Assembly (NCBI RefSeq): GCF_008728515.1
Contig: NC_044978.1
Coordinates: 8,686,452-8,750,451 of the forward strand
Direction: 5' to 3'
DNA from: Papio anubis
Lineage: Eukaryota; Chordata; Mammalia; Primates; Cercopithecidae
Length of the DNA: 64,000 bases
The position numbers and the translations under genes were made by a program. A model generated the notes under the pieces. The model was not told the origin of the DNA and did not search any database. It saw only the letters and a program-made list of their open reading frames with translations. Shown piece by piece: positions 46,006 to 57,914 of this stretch (positions are counted from its first letter, which is position 1; every line of letters begins with the position of its first letter).

Positions 46006-46310
46006 GAATCCATTCATTCACTCATATCATTGAGGCCCTGCTGCAGAGACGAGGTAAGGAAGCAGACGCAAGTGCATCCTGTAAGGTCAGGGATCGTTTC
46101 TCTGAGTAGAGGACATTCAAGCCAAGAGCTGAATGAAAAGTAGGACAGAGCTATGAGAGAAACTTTAGGCAGAGTGTTCCAAGCAGGGAAACTAGGAGGT
46201 GAACCTTAGGAATAAAAGAGCTGGTCTGTCCAAGAGTCAGTAAGATGTGATTTCAACATAGTGAATGGGGAAGATGGAGTGAGATGAGGCTGGAGAAGGG
46301 TGTCTCCATC
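46006..46310 (-). mobile_element. Probable L2 fragment
   Basis: 'cattcattcactcatatcattgaggcc', 'gagctgaatgaaaagtaggacagagc', 'ggcagagtgttccaagcagggaaac' and 'gagtgagatgaggctggagaagg' follow antisense L2 order. Confidence 0.65.
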
Positions 46311-46376
46311 TTCTGGGACTGTGTGTCATGCAGAGGAGTTTCATAAGTTTTTAAAAGATATTAGAAAACCCTTCAG

Positions 46377-46647
46377 ATAATTTTTATGGTGAAACCCTGT
46401 CTCTACTAAAAACGCAAAAGTTAGCCAGGTATGGTGGCACTCGTCTGTAATCCCAGCTACTCGGGAGGCTGAGGCAGGAGAATTGCTTGGACTTGAGAGG
46501 CAGAGGTTGCAGGGAGCTGAGATTGTGCCACTGAATTCCAGCCTGGGCAACAGAGCAAGATTCTGTCTCAAAAAAAAAAAAAAAAAATTGCACCATTGCA
46601 CTCCAGCCTGGGCAACAAGAGTGAAACTCCAACTAAAATAATTTTTA
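46377..46647 (+). mobile_element. Composite Alu: truncated Alu plus a second Alu 3' end
   Basis: The duplication 'ataattttta' is at 46377-46386 and 46638-46647. A 5'-truncated Alu runs from 'tggtgaaaccctgtctctac' to its A-tail at about 46587. It is followed by a second short Alu 3' segment 'attgcaccattgcactccagcctgggcaac' at about 46587-46630. The whole composite lies inside one target duplication. Confidence 0.85.
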
Positions 46648-47011
46648 AAAAAGGAAAGAAAGAAAACCATTCCAATAAATTTTTAAGCTGGAAAAATAAT
46701 ATGATTTAATTTAAGATTGTAAGAGATCTCAATGCCTCCTTCGTGAAGAATTAAAAAATGGATGACGGGAAGGAGGAAAGAAGAAAGTTGTATAAGGACA
46801 TTTTCAGGCACTATCACTAATAAAGGGTTAGGAAAAAAGATTAAAAAATCTAGTTATCAAAATGATTCAGTTGCATATAGCAAACACTTATTGGAATATC
46901 AGTGACATTCCAAGCTCTGTGGATTCAGAGCTGAATGGTCTCTGTAATGAGGAGTTTTGAGTTCAGAGAACACACAGCCAATAGTTTCTAGTTAGCAGGG
47001 AAACTTGCTTG
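46648..47011. other. No feature recognised
   Basis: AT-rich sequence. Confidence 0.5.
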
Positions 47012-47569
47012 TAACTGTCAGAGGTGTTTGAACCAGAGCAACTCCATCTTGAATTGGGGGTGGGTAAAATAAGGCTGAGACCTACTGGGCTGCATTCCCA
47101 AGTGGTTAAGGTGTTCTAAGTCACAGGATGAGAAAGAAGGTCAGCACAAGATACAGGTCATAAAGACTTTGCTGATAAAACAGGTTGCAGTAAAGAAGCC
47201 AGCTAAAACCCACCAAACCAAGATGGCGACAAGAGTGACGTTTGATCTTCGTCACTGCTATACTCCCTCCAGAGCCATGACAATTTACAAATGCCATGGC
47301 AACATCAGGAAGTTACCTTATATGGTCTAAAAAGGGGAATCATGAATAGTCCATCCCTTGTTCAGCATTTAATCAAAAAATAACCGTAAAAATGGGCAAC
47401 CAGCAGCCCTCACAGCTGCTCTACCTATGGAGTAGCCAATTTTTATTCCTTTACTTTCCTAATAAACTTTTTTCACTTTACTCTATGTCCTCACCTTAAA
47501 TTCTTTTTGCACGTGATCCGAGGATAGTCTCTTGGGGTCTGGATCTGGACCCCTTTCCATTAACATAAC
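47012..47569 (+). mobile_element. Solo class I ERV LTR (family A, copy 1)
   Basis: The LTR 47016-47565 (550 bp) opens 'tgtcagaggtgtttgaacc' and closes 'ctttccattaaca'. A perfect 4-bp target duplication TAAC lies at 47012-47015 and 47566-47569, as for gammaretrovirus-like ERVs. Inside are 'gagcaactccatcttg', 'aggaagttaccttatatgg', a polyadenylation AATAAA in 'cctaataaactttt', and 'cttggggtctggatctggacccc' at the end. No internal proviral sequence adjoins. A second copy is at 57919-58762. Confidence 0.9.
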
Positions 47570-47574
47570 CACAC

Positions 47575-48070
47575 AGCTTACTAGATCAAGAACTAAGACT
47601 GTCTATATCACCATGACTGTCCTATTCCAGGAAATTCCTGCCCAGACGATAAGGCTGCACATAAAATTGTTTGTTTTAGGAACTTCCTGAAAAAGCATTT
47701 GTTTAAAGGATAGATTACTTCACTAGGTCTCTCAGGATAATACATTACTCAAATCAGCACACTTTTAGCTTACCAAATGACTGTTTACTCAACAAGATTT
47801 GTTTCAATCCCCCTCTCTCCCTGATGCCATCGAACTTAAAACTATTATATCACAAGCATTGCTCCATCCCAATTATATTTTGGCATTAAAAGGCCTGATT
47901 TAAACAACATCTCGACCTCTTATATGTATCTGCCCTTGTACTGACCCTTACAAGACATTACTAAGACTTTAAGTGGTGATTGCTTTTATTGCAATGGGCA
48001 ATAAACTTGGCTTTACTTGGACAACAGAAGATTTTTGTGGTCTTTTCACAGGACAGCAGTTGTCATCAGT
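47575..48070 (+). mobile_element. Possible further LTR-like segment
   Basis: 'catta-aaaggcc' TATA-like text near 47885 is followed by 'gggcaataaacttggctttacttgg' (AATAAA) at about 47997. The arrangement is LTR-like but I cannot name a family or set ends. Confidence 0.3.
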
Positions 48071-48589
48071 GTTTTTTTCTTATTTGTTACCCTATCTCTT
48101 TTCCTATTGTCAGCAGGGTTTTAAAAAGAAATTTGCAAAGGAAGGGATCAACTTCCTAGTTTTCTGAAGGTTCGAGTAAGGCCTCGCCCTAATTCTGCAG
48201 CCAGTCAGTAGGTGGCAGTAGCTAGTAGAGAAAAAGAAAGCTGCCTCAATGCCTCAAGGTTAGGAAGAAATGGAAAAGATAGCAGAGGGTTTGTGTCAGA
48301 GGCATGTATTGCGTTTTTAGCAGGTGAAAGACTCATGGAGATACTGACTGGAGTAGAGTGAAAAGGAAACAATAATGTATGGGCAGGGGCAAGGAAGGCA
48401 GATATATTCCTGGTTTATTTTGAAGAAAAATGAATAGATACGTCTATATGAGCCATTTGGGTTAGATAACGTACCCTCCTAAGCATAAGCTGGATGGGTG
48501 AAAGAACACATTTGTTCTGCAAAAGGAAGTAGAAAAATGTTGACTTTCCACTTTCTGGAGAGAGAGGTCATGAACTCAGGGAGAAGGAG
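48071..48589. other. No feature recognised
   Basis: Unique-looking sequence. Confidence 0.5.
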
Positions 48590-48961
48590 CTTATTAAAAA
48601 TATACGTAATGGGGAAGCATTTGGCTGAGAAGGCACCAGCACTTTGGGTTCCTATGTAAGCAAACCAAAGTCCAATGTAAAGTGAAGCAAAACTAGATGT
48701 AACCAATCCGAAACAGTCAGTCAACTTCTCACTGGAGACTTTCCACCAGATTATACTCAAATCAGGCAAATGCCTAGAGGTAGCCAATCAAGCGATGTCT
48801 TTGCTTTGCTTGACATTTAGCCTATCCCAGCTGCTGCTCACATTGCTGGGCAGGGTTCTCTGAATCTCTCCTGGTTCTGATTTTGCCGCCTGACTCATTA
48901 AGTGTTCTTTGCTGAAACAAACTCTGCTAAATTTATTTTGTTTAAATTTTTCTTTTAACAA
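48590..48961 (+). mobile_element. Possible ERV LTR fragment
   Basis: CCAAT-like 'aaccaatccgaaacagtc' and 'agccaatcaagcgatgtc', then 'taagtgttctttgctgaaacaaactctgctaaatttattttg' and a terminal 'ttttcttttaaca' resemble an LTR U3-to-U5 order. Family and left end not set. Confidence 0.4.
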
Positions 48962-49470
48962 GAGGTAGGAAGAAATGAAGAAGATTTGAAGTCAGATTCA
49001 AGAAGACAACAGCACCTTGGACCACTGGGGTAAAAGGGTTGATCAGTGGGAGAGTACTGCAAATTAGAGAACGCTGACATCACATATTTAATGTGAAGTA
49101 GCTATCTGTATTTTGGTTTGATATAATCTTTCCATGATACCAAAACTCCTATAAAGGTTTCCTGTCCGTGCAAACCGTGCATTAGTGAACAAAGAAACAG
49201 AGGAAGTGTACGAGGTTGGGTAAAGCAAGAGGAATGAGGAAAAAGGAAGATGCTAGCTTCCCATTCTATGTGACATGGGTTGTTGAGACATTTTCATTTG
49301 AATATGAAAAGAGAGAGAGATCTCAGAGGATGGAAAAACTCTGAGAACCTTAAAAATCCAGATTTGAGTTACAGGGACTTGAGATACAGAAGAGAGTACC
49401 CAAGGGAGAATGGTAGCCCAACACACTTTTATATGGCAAATAGAGAAATAAGAAATATTCTGAGACTGGG
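48962..49470. other. No feature recognised
   Basis: Purine-rich unique-looking sequence. Confidence 0.5.
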
Positions 49471-49804
49471 AAGAAAATTCATTAGGTTGGCCGGGCACGG
49501 TGGCTCAAGCCTGTAATCCCAGCACTTTGGGAGGCTGAGATGGGCGGATCACGAGGTCAGGAGATCAAGACCATCCTGGCTAACAGGGTGAAACCCTGTC
49601 TCTACTCAAAAATACAAAATATTAGCCGGGCGTGGTGGCGGGCGCCTGTAGTCCCAGCTACTCGGGAGGCTGAGGCAGGAGAATGGCGTGAACCCGGGAG
49701 GCGGAGCTTGCAGTGAGCTGAGATCTGGCCACTGCACTCCAGCCTGGGCGACAGAGCGAGACTCCGTCTCAAAAAAAAAAAAAAAAAAGAAAATTCATTA
49801 GGTT
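49471..49804 (+). mobile_element. Young full-length AluY, Old World monkey type
   Basis: The duplication 'aagaaaattcattaggtt' at 49471-49488 recurs at 49787-49804. The body, from 49489, opens 'ggccgggcacggtggctcaagcc', contains 'gagatctggccactgcac' and keeps most CpGs. Confidence 0.97.
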
Positions 49805-50727
49805 ATAAATATAAACCATATGCTCATCAATTCTTGGTCTTAACACTAAAAAGTTTAATTTTTGTGTATAAAGAGTAATTGATATAAAAAACAAAAGGTC
49901 GTCTTTAGTAATTTTTCCACTCTCAACAATAAAGTATTTTCTAAGCCAAGCTACCAATGAGTTTAAATCCACTTTGCATTTCCCCAGCAATTATTCTGTT
50001 TTTTTACCTTTTTGATCAATTATCCTTGTGCAGTGGTGGAAAGCCCAAACATTTTCCCCCACAATCTTTTTGTTCCTTTTTTGTTATTGGGCAGAGGGTC
50101 ATGCCTAGTTCTGAGAATTAGGGACAGTGTATTATCACCAAACATACAGCCCAACAGAGCCCACTGACAGCATCATTCTGTGTTCACTGGACTCCGTAAA
50201 TACTAGCACACAAATATGAGATAGATAACAATCTTTTGGTATATCAGACTTTCCAACTGTAAATGGGGATAACATCTCCTTTGTATAACTCAATAAGTTT
50301 GTACAAAGATACAGGTGTAACAAGATGGAAATTAATATATCACCCTTATTGTCTATGACAAGGACTCTTCCACAGAACATTGCACAGAACTGGCTTAATA
50401 TATATTTTGTATTTTGTGTAACTACTAAATAACTATTTTATATTTTGTATTTTATATTCCTATAGTATTTCAACGATAAGGAATAATTTTTAACATTTAA
50501 AAGTTGTTGCATGTACTTTCCTATTTTGTGTTTTCATAGATATTATTATTGGCTGTCTCACAAGATACCTCCCTCCTGTATCATCTCTTATATATATGAG
50601 CATGAAACTCCATGTGAACCATACATAGTGTCCTGTGTTTCATCTGGTGCTAATGATTAGTATAAATTATTTGAAAACAAAACAATACCTTCTATTTTCC
50701 ACAATGGCTATAGACTCTATAGTCAGT
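49805..50727. other. No feature recognised
   Basis: AT-rich sequence. Short ORFs only. Confidence 0.5.
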
Positions 50728-50949
50728 GGAGTCCCTTTTTTTTTTTTTCTTTTTTTGAGATGGAGTTTTGCCCTGTCACCAAGGCTGGAGTGCAATGGTG
50801 CGATCTCAACTCGCTGCAGCCTCCGCCTCCCAGGTTCAAGCAGTTCTCCTGCCTCAGCCTCCCAAGTATTACAGGTGCGCACCACCACACCTGGTTAATA
50901 TTTTGTATTTCTAGTACAGATGGAGTTTCACCATGCTGGCCAGGGAGTC
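50728..50949 (-). mobile_element. 5'-truncated Alu (S-like)
   Basis: T-tract then 'gagatggagttttgccctgtcaccaaggctgg'. A deletion removes 'agctgggac' before 'attacaggtgcgc', and the element stops at 'accatgctggccaggg'. The short flank 'ggagtc' is repeated at both ends. Confidence 0.94.
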
Positions 50950-52451
50950 TTATACACAGTAAATTCATAATAAAAAATTGTTGAATAAATGAAAGACCTC
51001 ATTTTGAATTTGAAAATGGAAGGTAGCATACTCCAGTCTACCATGCCTAGCAATTCAAAAGTAATAAAACATGTCTGTATCCCACATTTTATTCTAGAGG
51101 CCCTGCCTTCCACATTGCAGAGATAGATGTAGGGTTAGGTAAGAACATCTCTCCCCTAAATCATTATAGTCTCTGTCTGTTTTCTTCTCTAATAAATAGA
51201 TATAGAAAATAACTAAGAAGAGAGAAAATTCACAATTATACATAAAATAAGAGCCAGATAATCACAGTTCTCTTTCTCCCTTTCCACTTTTTAACATATT
51301 AATGGTCATTTCATTATAAAAGCAACTCCAGAGGACCTCCGATTCAGTTCTCCCTTTCGTCATGCTCCCTTATTCAATTTGTGATTGTTTCTGTAGTTAT
51401 AATATGCTATCAGAAAAGAGCTCATGCAAACATCTTTATTATCATGCACAAAGTAAGCAGATGTCAACCACAATACATAGACTTTTATACCTTTATCAAA
51501 AACATGACATGATATGAAAAACAAAAGCTCTGGAGAATAAAAAAATGAAGACAGAATTTTGGCTTTTCAAATATTTATCACTATATAAAAAATTAAAAAT
51601 CAGTGCTATTTTGAAAAGGATGTTTCATACACTGTAATATGCACATCTAATGCTGTATCTGAATAAGGTTAAAGAACCAATCACAGAGGTCATGAGGAAA
51701 TGAGCTCTAGAAGGCCTTGATGGACAGCACCCCTCCGTAGGGCATTAGATACAGTGGTACAATCACTGAAGCAAAGTTTATCACGGTCATCTATCAGCTG
51801 TTCAAACAACCAGCCCTTATCCAATCCCATGTCAGCCTGATGGACTTCACTAGTTAAACATCCCATCACTCCAGTGCATTAGGAAATGTCAATCTCATAT
51901 CTAGTTACCTGACCAAGAGTATGAGATTTTGAGGCAGCACATTTAATGTGACTGGAAATAACAAAATATTTATCTGCATTCTTCTTCCTGAAGAAATAAA
52001 GCAAGCGCATAAAATCAGAACTATCAGATTTCTATGAGCAACTAAGAATGAATGATAAAACCTTGAAGAAAATTTTAAGATGGAAAGCATGATTAACTGA
52101 AAGCGCAATGCTTCCAACGGGCTAGGGTGCTCAGTTAGACAGAAGACAAATAAAAAATGCATTCATATTGCCTAAGATGCTGCTGAAGAAATCAAAGTAA
52201 GAGTTTACTGAATTTGTATTTCATTAGTTGTGAGATACAGAAAACTGCCAGGCAGAATATGTGAAACTTTACTTCCTGTAATAATGTCATTCAAATAATT
52301 GAGCAAGTGTTATTTATTTATTTGTTTATTTATTTTTTGTGGAATTATCTCTCTTCACCCCAACATTTTACAGTTAATATTTGTTGGGTTATTTATGCTG
52401 GGCTAGCTATTAGGTTCAAATTTTATGAACCCGAACAAAGCCTTCTGAAGC
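50950..52451. other. No gene; (TTTA)n tract at about 52311-52338
   Basis: No recognisable repeat apart from the short TTTA/TTTG run. Confidence 0.5.
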
Positions 52452-52566
52452 GAGTATTTATTATTCCTATTTCACTGAGGAGGAAACTGAGACAAAATTA
52501 AGTAATTTGCTTAAGGTTAAATAACAGGGAAATATCATAGTAGGATCTGAACCCAGATATGTTGAC
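52452..52566 (+). mobile_element. MIR core fragment
   Basis: 'tattattcctatttcactgaggaggaaactgag', 'aagtaatttgcttaaggttaa' and 'taggatctgaacccag' are in MIR core order. Confidence 0.88.
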
Positions 52567-54520
52567 AACAAAAAGGTCTTTGAGAAAAGCATTTTAAGCA
52601 TTTGGCTAGTCCTAAAGTTATATTTGACCATCAGTTTTTATCTTTTACTTAACAAATGGCTTTGTTATATTCTCTGGGCATACTAATGCATATGTTTCTC
52701 CTCCAGTAGTCATGAATCTTTTGGAATATCCTAAGAATCATAATATGACCAAAACATTAATGACAATACCTGCCTTTTTACCACCCTAGTGAAAAACGGA
52801 AGTATTTCCTTACAAAGATGCCTGCTTACCTGTCCAATTTCCTTGTTAAGAATGGCTTTCCACTAAATTCATGATCTGAGTCTAAGAATGGAGGGTAAAA
52901 GTTATGATTTGCTAGGATTAGTCCTTTTCTTGCTTCTTTCACACTCATGATGCCATTTAACCTTAATATTTATGAAGATGCTTTATGTAGTTGACATTAT
53001 GATGGATATTGTAGATACAACACCACTTAGAAACTAGAACAGGTCAAAAGAGCTTGCTTTTAAAGTATCCATTATCTAATAATGAAAAGCTCCTAATTCT
53101 CAGTACATGTATAAGGGCCAAAGTCAAATATTTTCTCCCTTAGTTGGACCTGTTTTAATCATAGCAGAGAAAAAAAAAAAGAGAATTTCATTTCTTGGTG
53201 AGTGCCTGCATATACAAAGATCCCACAAGAAATACTGCAGGAATCAAATAACTTCAAAACACTTAAATTGCTTAAGAGCTGTGGAATGGTGTTGACCTAT
53301 AACTAAAAGAAAAATGAAGCAGACGACAGAGCAATGTGAAAGTTGAATGTTCTCAGATGTCAGTGGGAGCTCTGTGGGATATGGAACAAGATAAGAATTC
53401 ATTTCAATTACACCAATGATGTGGATTCTTGCATAGCACAATAACGAGTATTTTGTTAGCACTACCAGTTTACCTTATCCTAGCTATAGGTATTTTTTAC
53501 AATGTAGTGGATGTATATGTGACAAGTGCTGATTTTGTAAATAGACTAGTGAAGAAAGAAAAAATAAAATGTGTTTAAAGATAGAGATCAAAAACTGGTT
53601 TTTAATATGAACATAGAATGCAGAGATATGACTGAAGGGGTTAGCATAACGGATTTACTTAGCTATTGCATATTGAAAAGAAAACAACAAATATATATAA
53701 ACGTTGAGCATTTATGTATTGAATACTGACTATATGGGATCTTCCAATACAGGATTCTGAATGAATAAATCCTACTTCATATAATAAACAAATATTATAA
53801 GAGTTAAAAATTCTAAAACTATATTCAAATATAGTCCATTGACAGAAATCTCTAAACTTAATAATTAGATTTTTATGAAGAATTACTAGAGAAGTATTTA
53901 TGAGAATTTTTATTATAACCTGAATCATGTAAATAACAAAGCAAGGAAATTCCATACTTTAAAAATAATTTAAGGCACTATCTAGTATATATAATAATAA
54001 AAACTCAAAGTAAGTTTTTCTTATCCAAAAGAAAAAAACAATGTTCCCTGGAAATGTGAAGAGTCTCATATTAAACAAAGCCAAGATCTTTACACTATAG
54101 CTGACCATAGAAATTGATGAGTGGCCTCATGACACTGATGCTTGCTGCTTCACTATAGGATTTAGAGTAAATTTTTAATGTGAATTGAATCTTGAAGAAG
54201 TCAGAATTTTATAAACTGAATGTGTTGGTGATGTTATCTTATTTCTTTCTTTAATAGATACTTGCCTTTATTGAATTTTTTGACTCTTGCTAAAATTCAA
54301 TCTCATTGCCTAATGATACAAATTCAACAATTGCTAACAAAGTGAAATTCATCTTTAAGATAGCCAAAAGTAAAATCTGTGTATTATGGAGATTTAGATA
54401 TTACTGTCACCAAGGTGTTTTTTCTTTTTTTAACCTCAAGTCAAAGAAGGAAATGGAAAATGTGTAACTTTGACTTCTCATCAAATAATAATTATTATTA
54501 TTTGGTCAACTACTGACATT
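52567..54520. other. No feature recognised
   Basis: AT-rich sequence. Minus ORF 53659-53955 (98 codons) is Ile/Phe/Tyr-rich and looks like chance. Confidence 0.5.
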
Positions 54521-54594
54521 GGCCAACATGCCAAGTACCGTGCTTAGTATCAGACTAGCATTAGTTTATTCATTCATTTAAATTTTACTACAGC

Positions 54595-54638
54595 AGTATG
54601 AGTCTGTTCTCTAGTATGAATCTGTTCTCTTGTATGAG
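54595..54638. repeat. 18-bp minisatellite, 2.4 units
   Basis: 'agtatgagtctgttctct' is followed by 'agtatgaatctgttctct' and a partial 'tgtatgag'. Confidence 0.9.
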
Positions 54639-54866
54639 TGGAGAAACTTTTACCTACAGCTAACCAAAGTACCAATTCAAACTATTTTCCAGATAAGATT
54701 ATTTATTATCTTACAAGAAGCCCAGAAATGGGTGGTTTTATGGTTGGCTCAATAATGTCCTCAAAGACTTGGTCCTTTCCACCTCTCTCCCTGCCATCCT
54801 CTGATTAGGGAAGTGAGTAAGAGGGGGACTCTGACCTCAAGGGAACTATCCTTGAGTTGGCCCCTC
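54639..54866. other. Unassigned interval upstream of MLT1
   Basis: Text at 54745-54860 ('gtcctcaaagacttggtcc') has MaLR-like flavour but cannot be placed. Confidence 0.35.
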
Positions 54867-55332
54867 TGACAATTGGATTGTGTTCCTCAAAGAGACATGG
54901 CTAAGTCCTAACCTGCAGTACTTGCGAATGTGACCTCATTTGAAAATAGGGTCTTTGTAGATGTCATCAATTTAAGATGAGATCATTTGGGTGGGCCCCA
55001 ATGCAGTATGAGTTGTGTCCTTAACAAAAGAGAAAACAGATAGGCAAGAGGAGAATGCCAACTGAAAAAACAGACACACAGAGAGAAGATGGCTATATGA
55101 AGACTGGGACAGAGATTGAGGTGATGCTGCCATAGTGGAGGAATGCGTGGGGCTACCCGAAACTGGAAGAAACCAGGAAGGATCCGTCCCTAGAGGCTTT
55201 GGAGGAAGCATGGCACTGCCAACACTTAATCATGGACCTACAAGCTCCAGGAATGTGAGAGGAAACATTTTTGTTGTTTTAAACCACCCAGTTTGTGGTC
55301 CTTTGTTATGGCAGCCCTGGGCAATGAATACA
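54867..55332 (+). mobile_element. MLT1-like MaLR LTR
   Basis: 'ggattgtgttcctcaaagagacatgg', 'gaatgtgacctcatttgaaaatagggtctttgtagatgtcatc', 'aagatgagatcatttgggtgggcccc', 'gccatagtggagg' and 'aaaccacccagtttgtggtcctttgttatggcagccctggg' lie in MLT1 order, ending 'aataca'. Confidence 0.93.
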
Positions 55333-55570
55333 GCTTCCATCTTGGTCCCAGACTACTGTGGTAGTGCTCATGACACCTTAATGCAGCAAAGGACAGATGA
55401 AGGAATAGAACTACATCACCTTTGAGTCTCTTTCTTAGGAGTAAGAAAAACAGAGTGCTAATCTTTCTATAGAATTCAATCATAAACCCTATTAAAGCCA
55501 ATGACCAATAAGTGCATTTCCATGGTTTGCTTCCATTGAACATTTTGAATAGAACAGTTATTAGAGATTA
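55333..55570. other. No feature recognised
   Basis: Short interval without identified repeats. Confidence 0.5.
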
Positions 55571-55698
55571 ATCACCTTAACCATTACTGTTTTCATTATA
55601 TGCATACCACAGACAAGGCAATTGAGGCCATGCAGGCGACATCACCTACTATAAAGCTGTAAAGTCAGGTTTCAAACTCAGAGCAACCTCTCACATCA
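55571..55698 (+). mobile_element. MIR fragment
   Basis: 'acagacaaggcaattgaggccatgcaggcgacatcacctactataaagctgtaaagtcaggtttcaaactcag' follows the MIR core with moderate decay. Confidence 0.65.
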
Positions 55699-55980
55699 CA
55701 GTTTAGTGTATCCATCAGCGCTACCGTTTATATGGTTATGGTATATGGACCTATTCTTCACACATTATAATCTACTGTGCTTTCCTTTACTTTGTTAATC
55801 CTAAAGAGAATCATAATTAAGGGATTGAACATGAATATTTATTTGGTTTAAAGCTTGAATCTTCTAAATCAAATTCAGTTACACTCTACGTTTTAAGGAG
55901 TGATGAGCTGTTTCTATATGCTAGTACTAAAGCCTTAATTCATGAAACGGTTTCCTGGTTGAGGAAAATGAATGACATTA

Positions 55981-56334
55981 TGACTTAGTTCAGGCTGCTA
56001 TAATGAGGTCGCATAAGCTGGGTGGTTTATAGACAACAGAAATTTACTTCTTACAGTTTTGGAGGCTGTAAGTATGAAACCAGTGTGCTAGCATGATTGA
56101 GCCCTCTTCCAGGTGCAGACTGCCAACTTCTTCTATCTTCATGTGGTGGAAAGAGGGTGAGGGACCTCTCTGTGGACTCTTTCCTAAGGGCACTAATCCT
56201 GTTCATGAGGGCTCCATCCTCATGATCTGATCACCTCCCCAAATCTCCAGATCCTATTATCATTGTATCCTGCAGTGTGGGTGAGAATTTCAACATATGA
56301 ATTTCAAGGGGACGTAAACATTGGGTCTATTGCA
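55981..56334 (-). mobile_element. MaLR LTR (MST-like)
   Basis: On the minus strand it starts 'tgcaatagacccaatg' and ends 'ttatagcagcctgaactaagtca', with 'ttcatatgttgaaattctcacc', 'gggaggtgatcagatcatgagg' and 'agccctcatgaacagg' between. Confidence 0.92.
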
Positions 56335-56878
56335 TATGAGGAAAGTAGAAAAGTGGAAGTTATTTCAGAAGTAAAGTGCAAGAGAATTAGAGGGAATCTA
56401 CACAAGCAAGCTGAATAAATACAGGGCAAGAAGAGAAGTAGAATTTGAAGGCAGAGTATAAGAGAATGTGGCGTGAGGGCAAACAGTCAGAAAATGGTAA
56501 CTAAATGAATATATTCTTTTTATATAGCTCATTATATTACAGAATCCTCATTTATTCAATCATAAACTCCAAAAACATGGTTCCATGATGACACGGATTT
56601 GAGAAGACAGCTAGAGTGCTTCTTTGTTGAAGTTTAAAGTATTATTTAAAATATTTATCAATGGAACCTGGAAATGTGACAGTGGATACCTTTATTGTCT
56701 ATGACATCCATTTCATTTTTCTTTCCAGCTTTGTTAAGTGGTATGAGTGGGAGTGCACACATAAAACAGGGATGAACAGAGTTGCATGGGAGAGGGAAAG
56801 TTGTGTCTCGGTATCAGTGCAGGGGTTGATTTCAGGACGCTTCCCCCTCAGATACCACAATTCATGAGTGCGCCAGGC
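56335..56878. other. No feature recognised
   Basis: AT-rich interval between two MaLR LTRs. Confidence 0.5.
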
Positions 56879-57241
56879 CCACGTTAGTCCGTTTTCACAC
56901 TGTTGATAGAGACATATTTGAGACTGGGCAATTAACAAAAGAAAGAGTTTATTGGACTTACAGTTCCATATGGGTGGAGCGGCCCCACAATCATGGCGGA
57001 AAATAAAAGGCACATCTCATATGGCAGTGACAAGAGAGAGAATGAGACCCAAGTGAAACGGGTGTCCTTTAATCAAACTATCAGATCTGGTGAGACTCAC
57101 TCACTACCACAAGGACAGTATGGGGGAAACAGCCGCCATGATTCAATTATCTCCCATTGCACCCCTCCCACAACACATGGGAATTACGGGAGTACAGTTC
57201 AAGATGAGATCTGGGTGGGGACACAGAGCCAAACCATATCA
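56879..57241 (-). mobile_element. THE1-type MaLR LTR
   Basis: On the minus strand it starts 'tgatatggtttggctctgtg' and continues 'cccacccagatctcatcttgaactgtac', 'gtgggaggggtgcaatggg', 'gattgtggggccgctcc' and 'cagtctcaaatatgtctc', a near full-length THE1 LTR. It is less decayed than the MLT1 copies. Confidence 0.95.
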
Positions 57242-57256
57242 TCCCTATACAAATGC

Positions 57257-57548
57257 TCTAGATTATTTTATTTTAATTTATTTTATTTTACATTTTTTGA
57301 GATGGAGTCTCGATCTGTTGCCCAGGCTGGAGTGCAGTGGCGCGATCCCGGCTCACTGCAAGCTCCCCCTCCCCGGTTCACACCATTCTCCTGCTTCAGC
57401 CTCCTGAGTAGCTGGGACTACAGGTGCCCGCCACACCCAGCTAATTTTTTTTATTTTTTTATTTTTAGTAGAGACGGGGTTTCACCGTGTTAGCCAGGAT
57501 GGTCTTGATCTCCTGACATTGTGATCTGCCCGCCTCATCTCCAGATTA
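57257..57548 (-). mobile_element. 5'-truncated AluY-like SINE
   Basis: Tail of TTTTA units, then 'gagatggagtctcgatctgttgccc'. It ends at 'gatctgcccgcctca'. Flanks 'ctctagatta' (57257 on) and 'ctccagatta' (57539 on) look like a target duplication with one change. An extra T-rich insertion lies in the middle ('ttttttttattttttta'). Confidence 0.95.
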
Positions 57549-57914
57549 CTTAATAGTATTTAATACAATACAAATGCTTCCTAGTTATATTGTGTTTTTA
57601 AATCATATTTCTTATTCTCATATTATTATTTTTTAAGTATGTTTAATCCGTGGTTAGTTATATCAGCAAATGTGAAACCCACAAATACAGAGTGCCAACT
57701 GCATGATAAACGGGCCATATTAGACTTACAGTGACAGTCCGTAACACTTTCTGGCTATTGAGAGCCCATCACATAGATTTCCTTATCAACACTTTTTCTT
57801 TAATTAACTGTACCCTATCTTCCTACTCTAATCAAAACCTCCCTTCAGCTATCACCACTCATCACTTAGAAACAATCTGACAGATGTAATGATACAAAAG
57901 AAGTGATGCAACTG
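57549..57914. other. No feature recognised
   Basis: AT-rich interval. Confidence 0.5.

Noticed and set aside
56993..57493. 166-codon ORF, the longest in the window
   Set aside because: It joins antisense THE1 LTR sequence to an antisense Alu ('SVAQAGVQWRDPGSLQ'). A chance fusion of two repeats.
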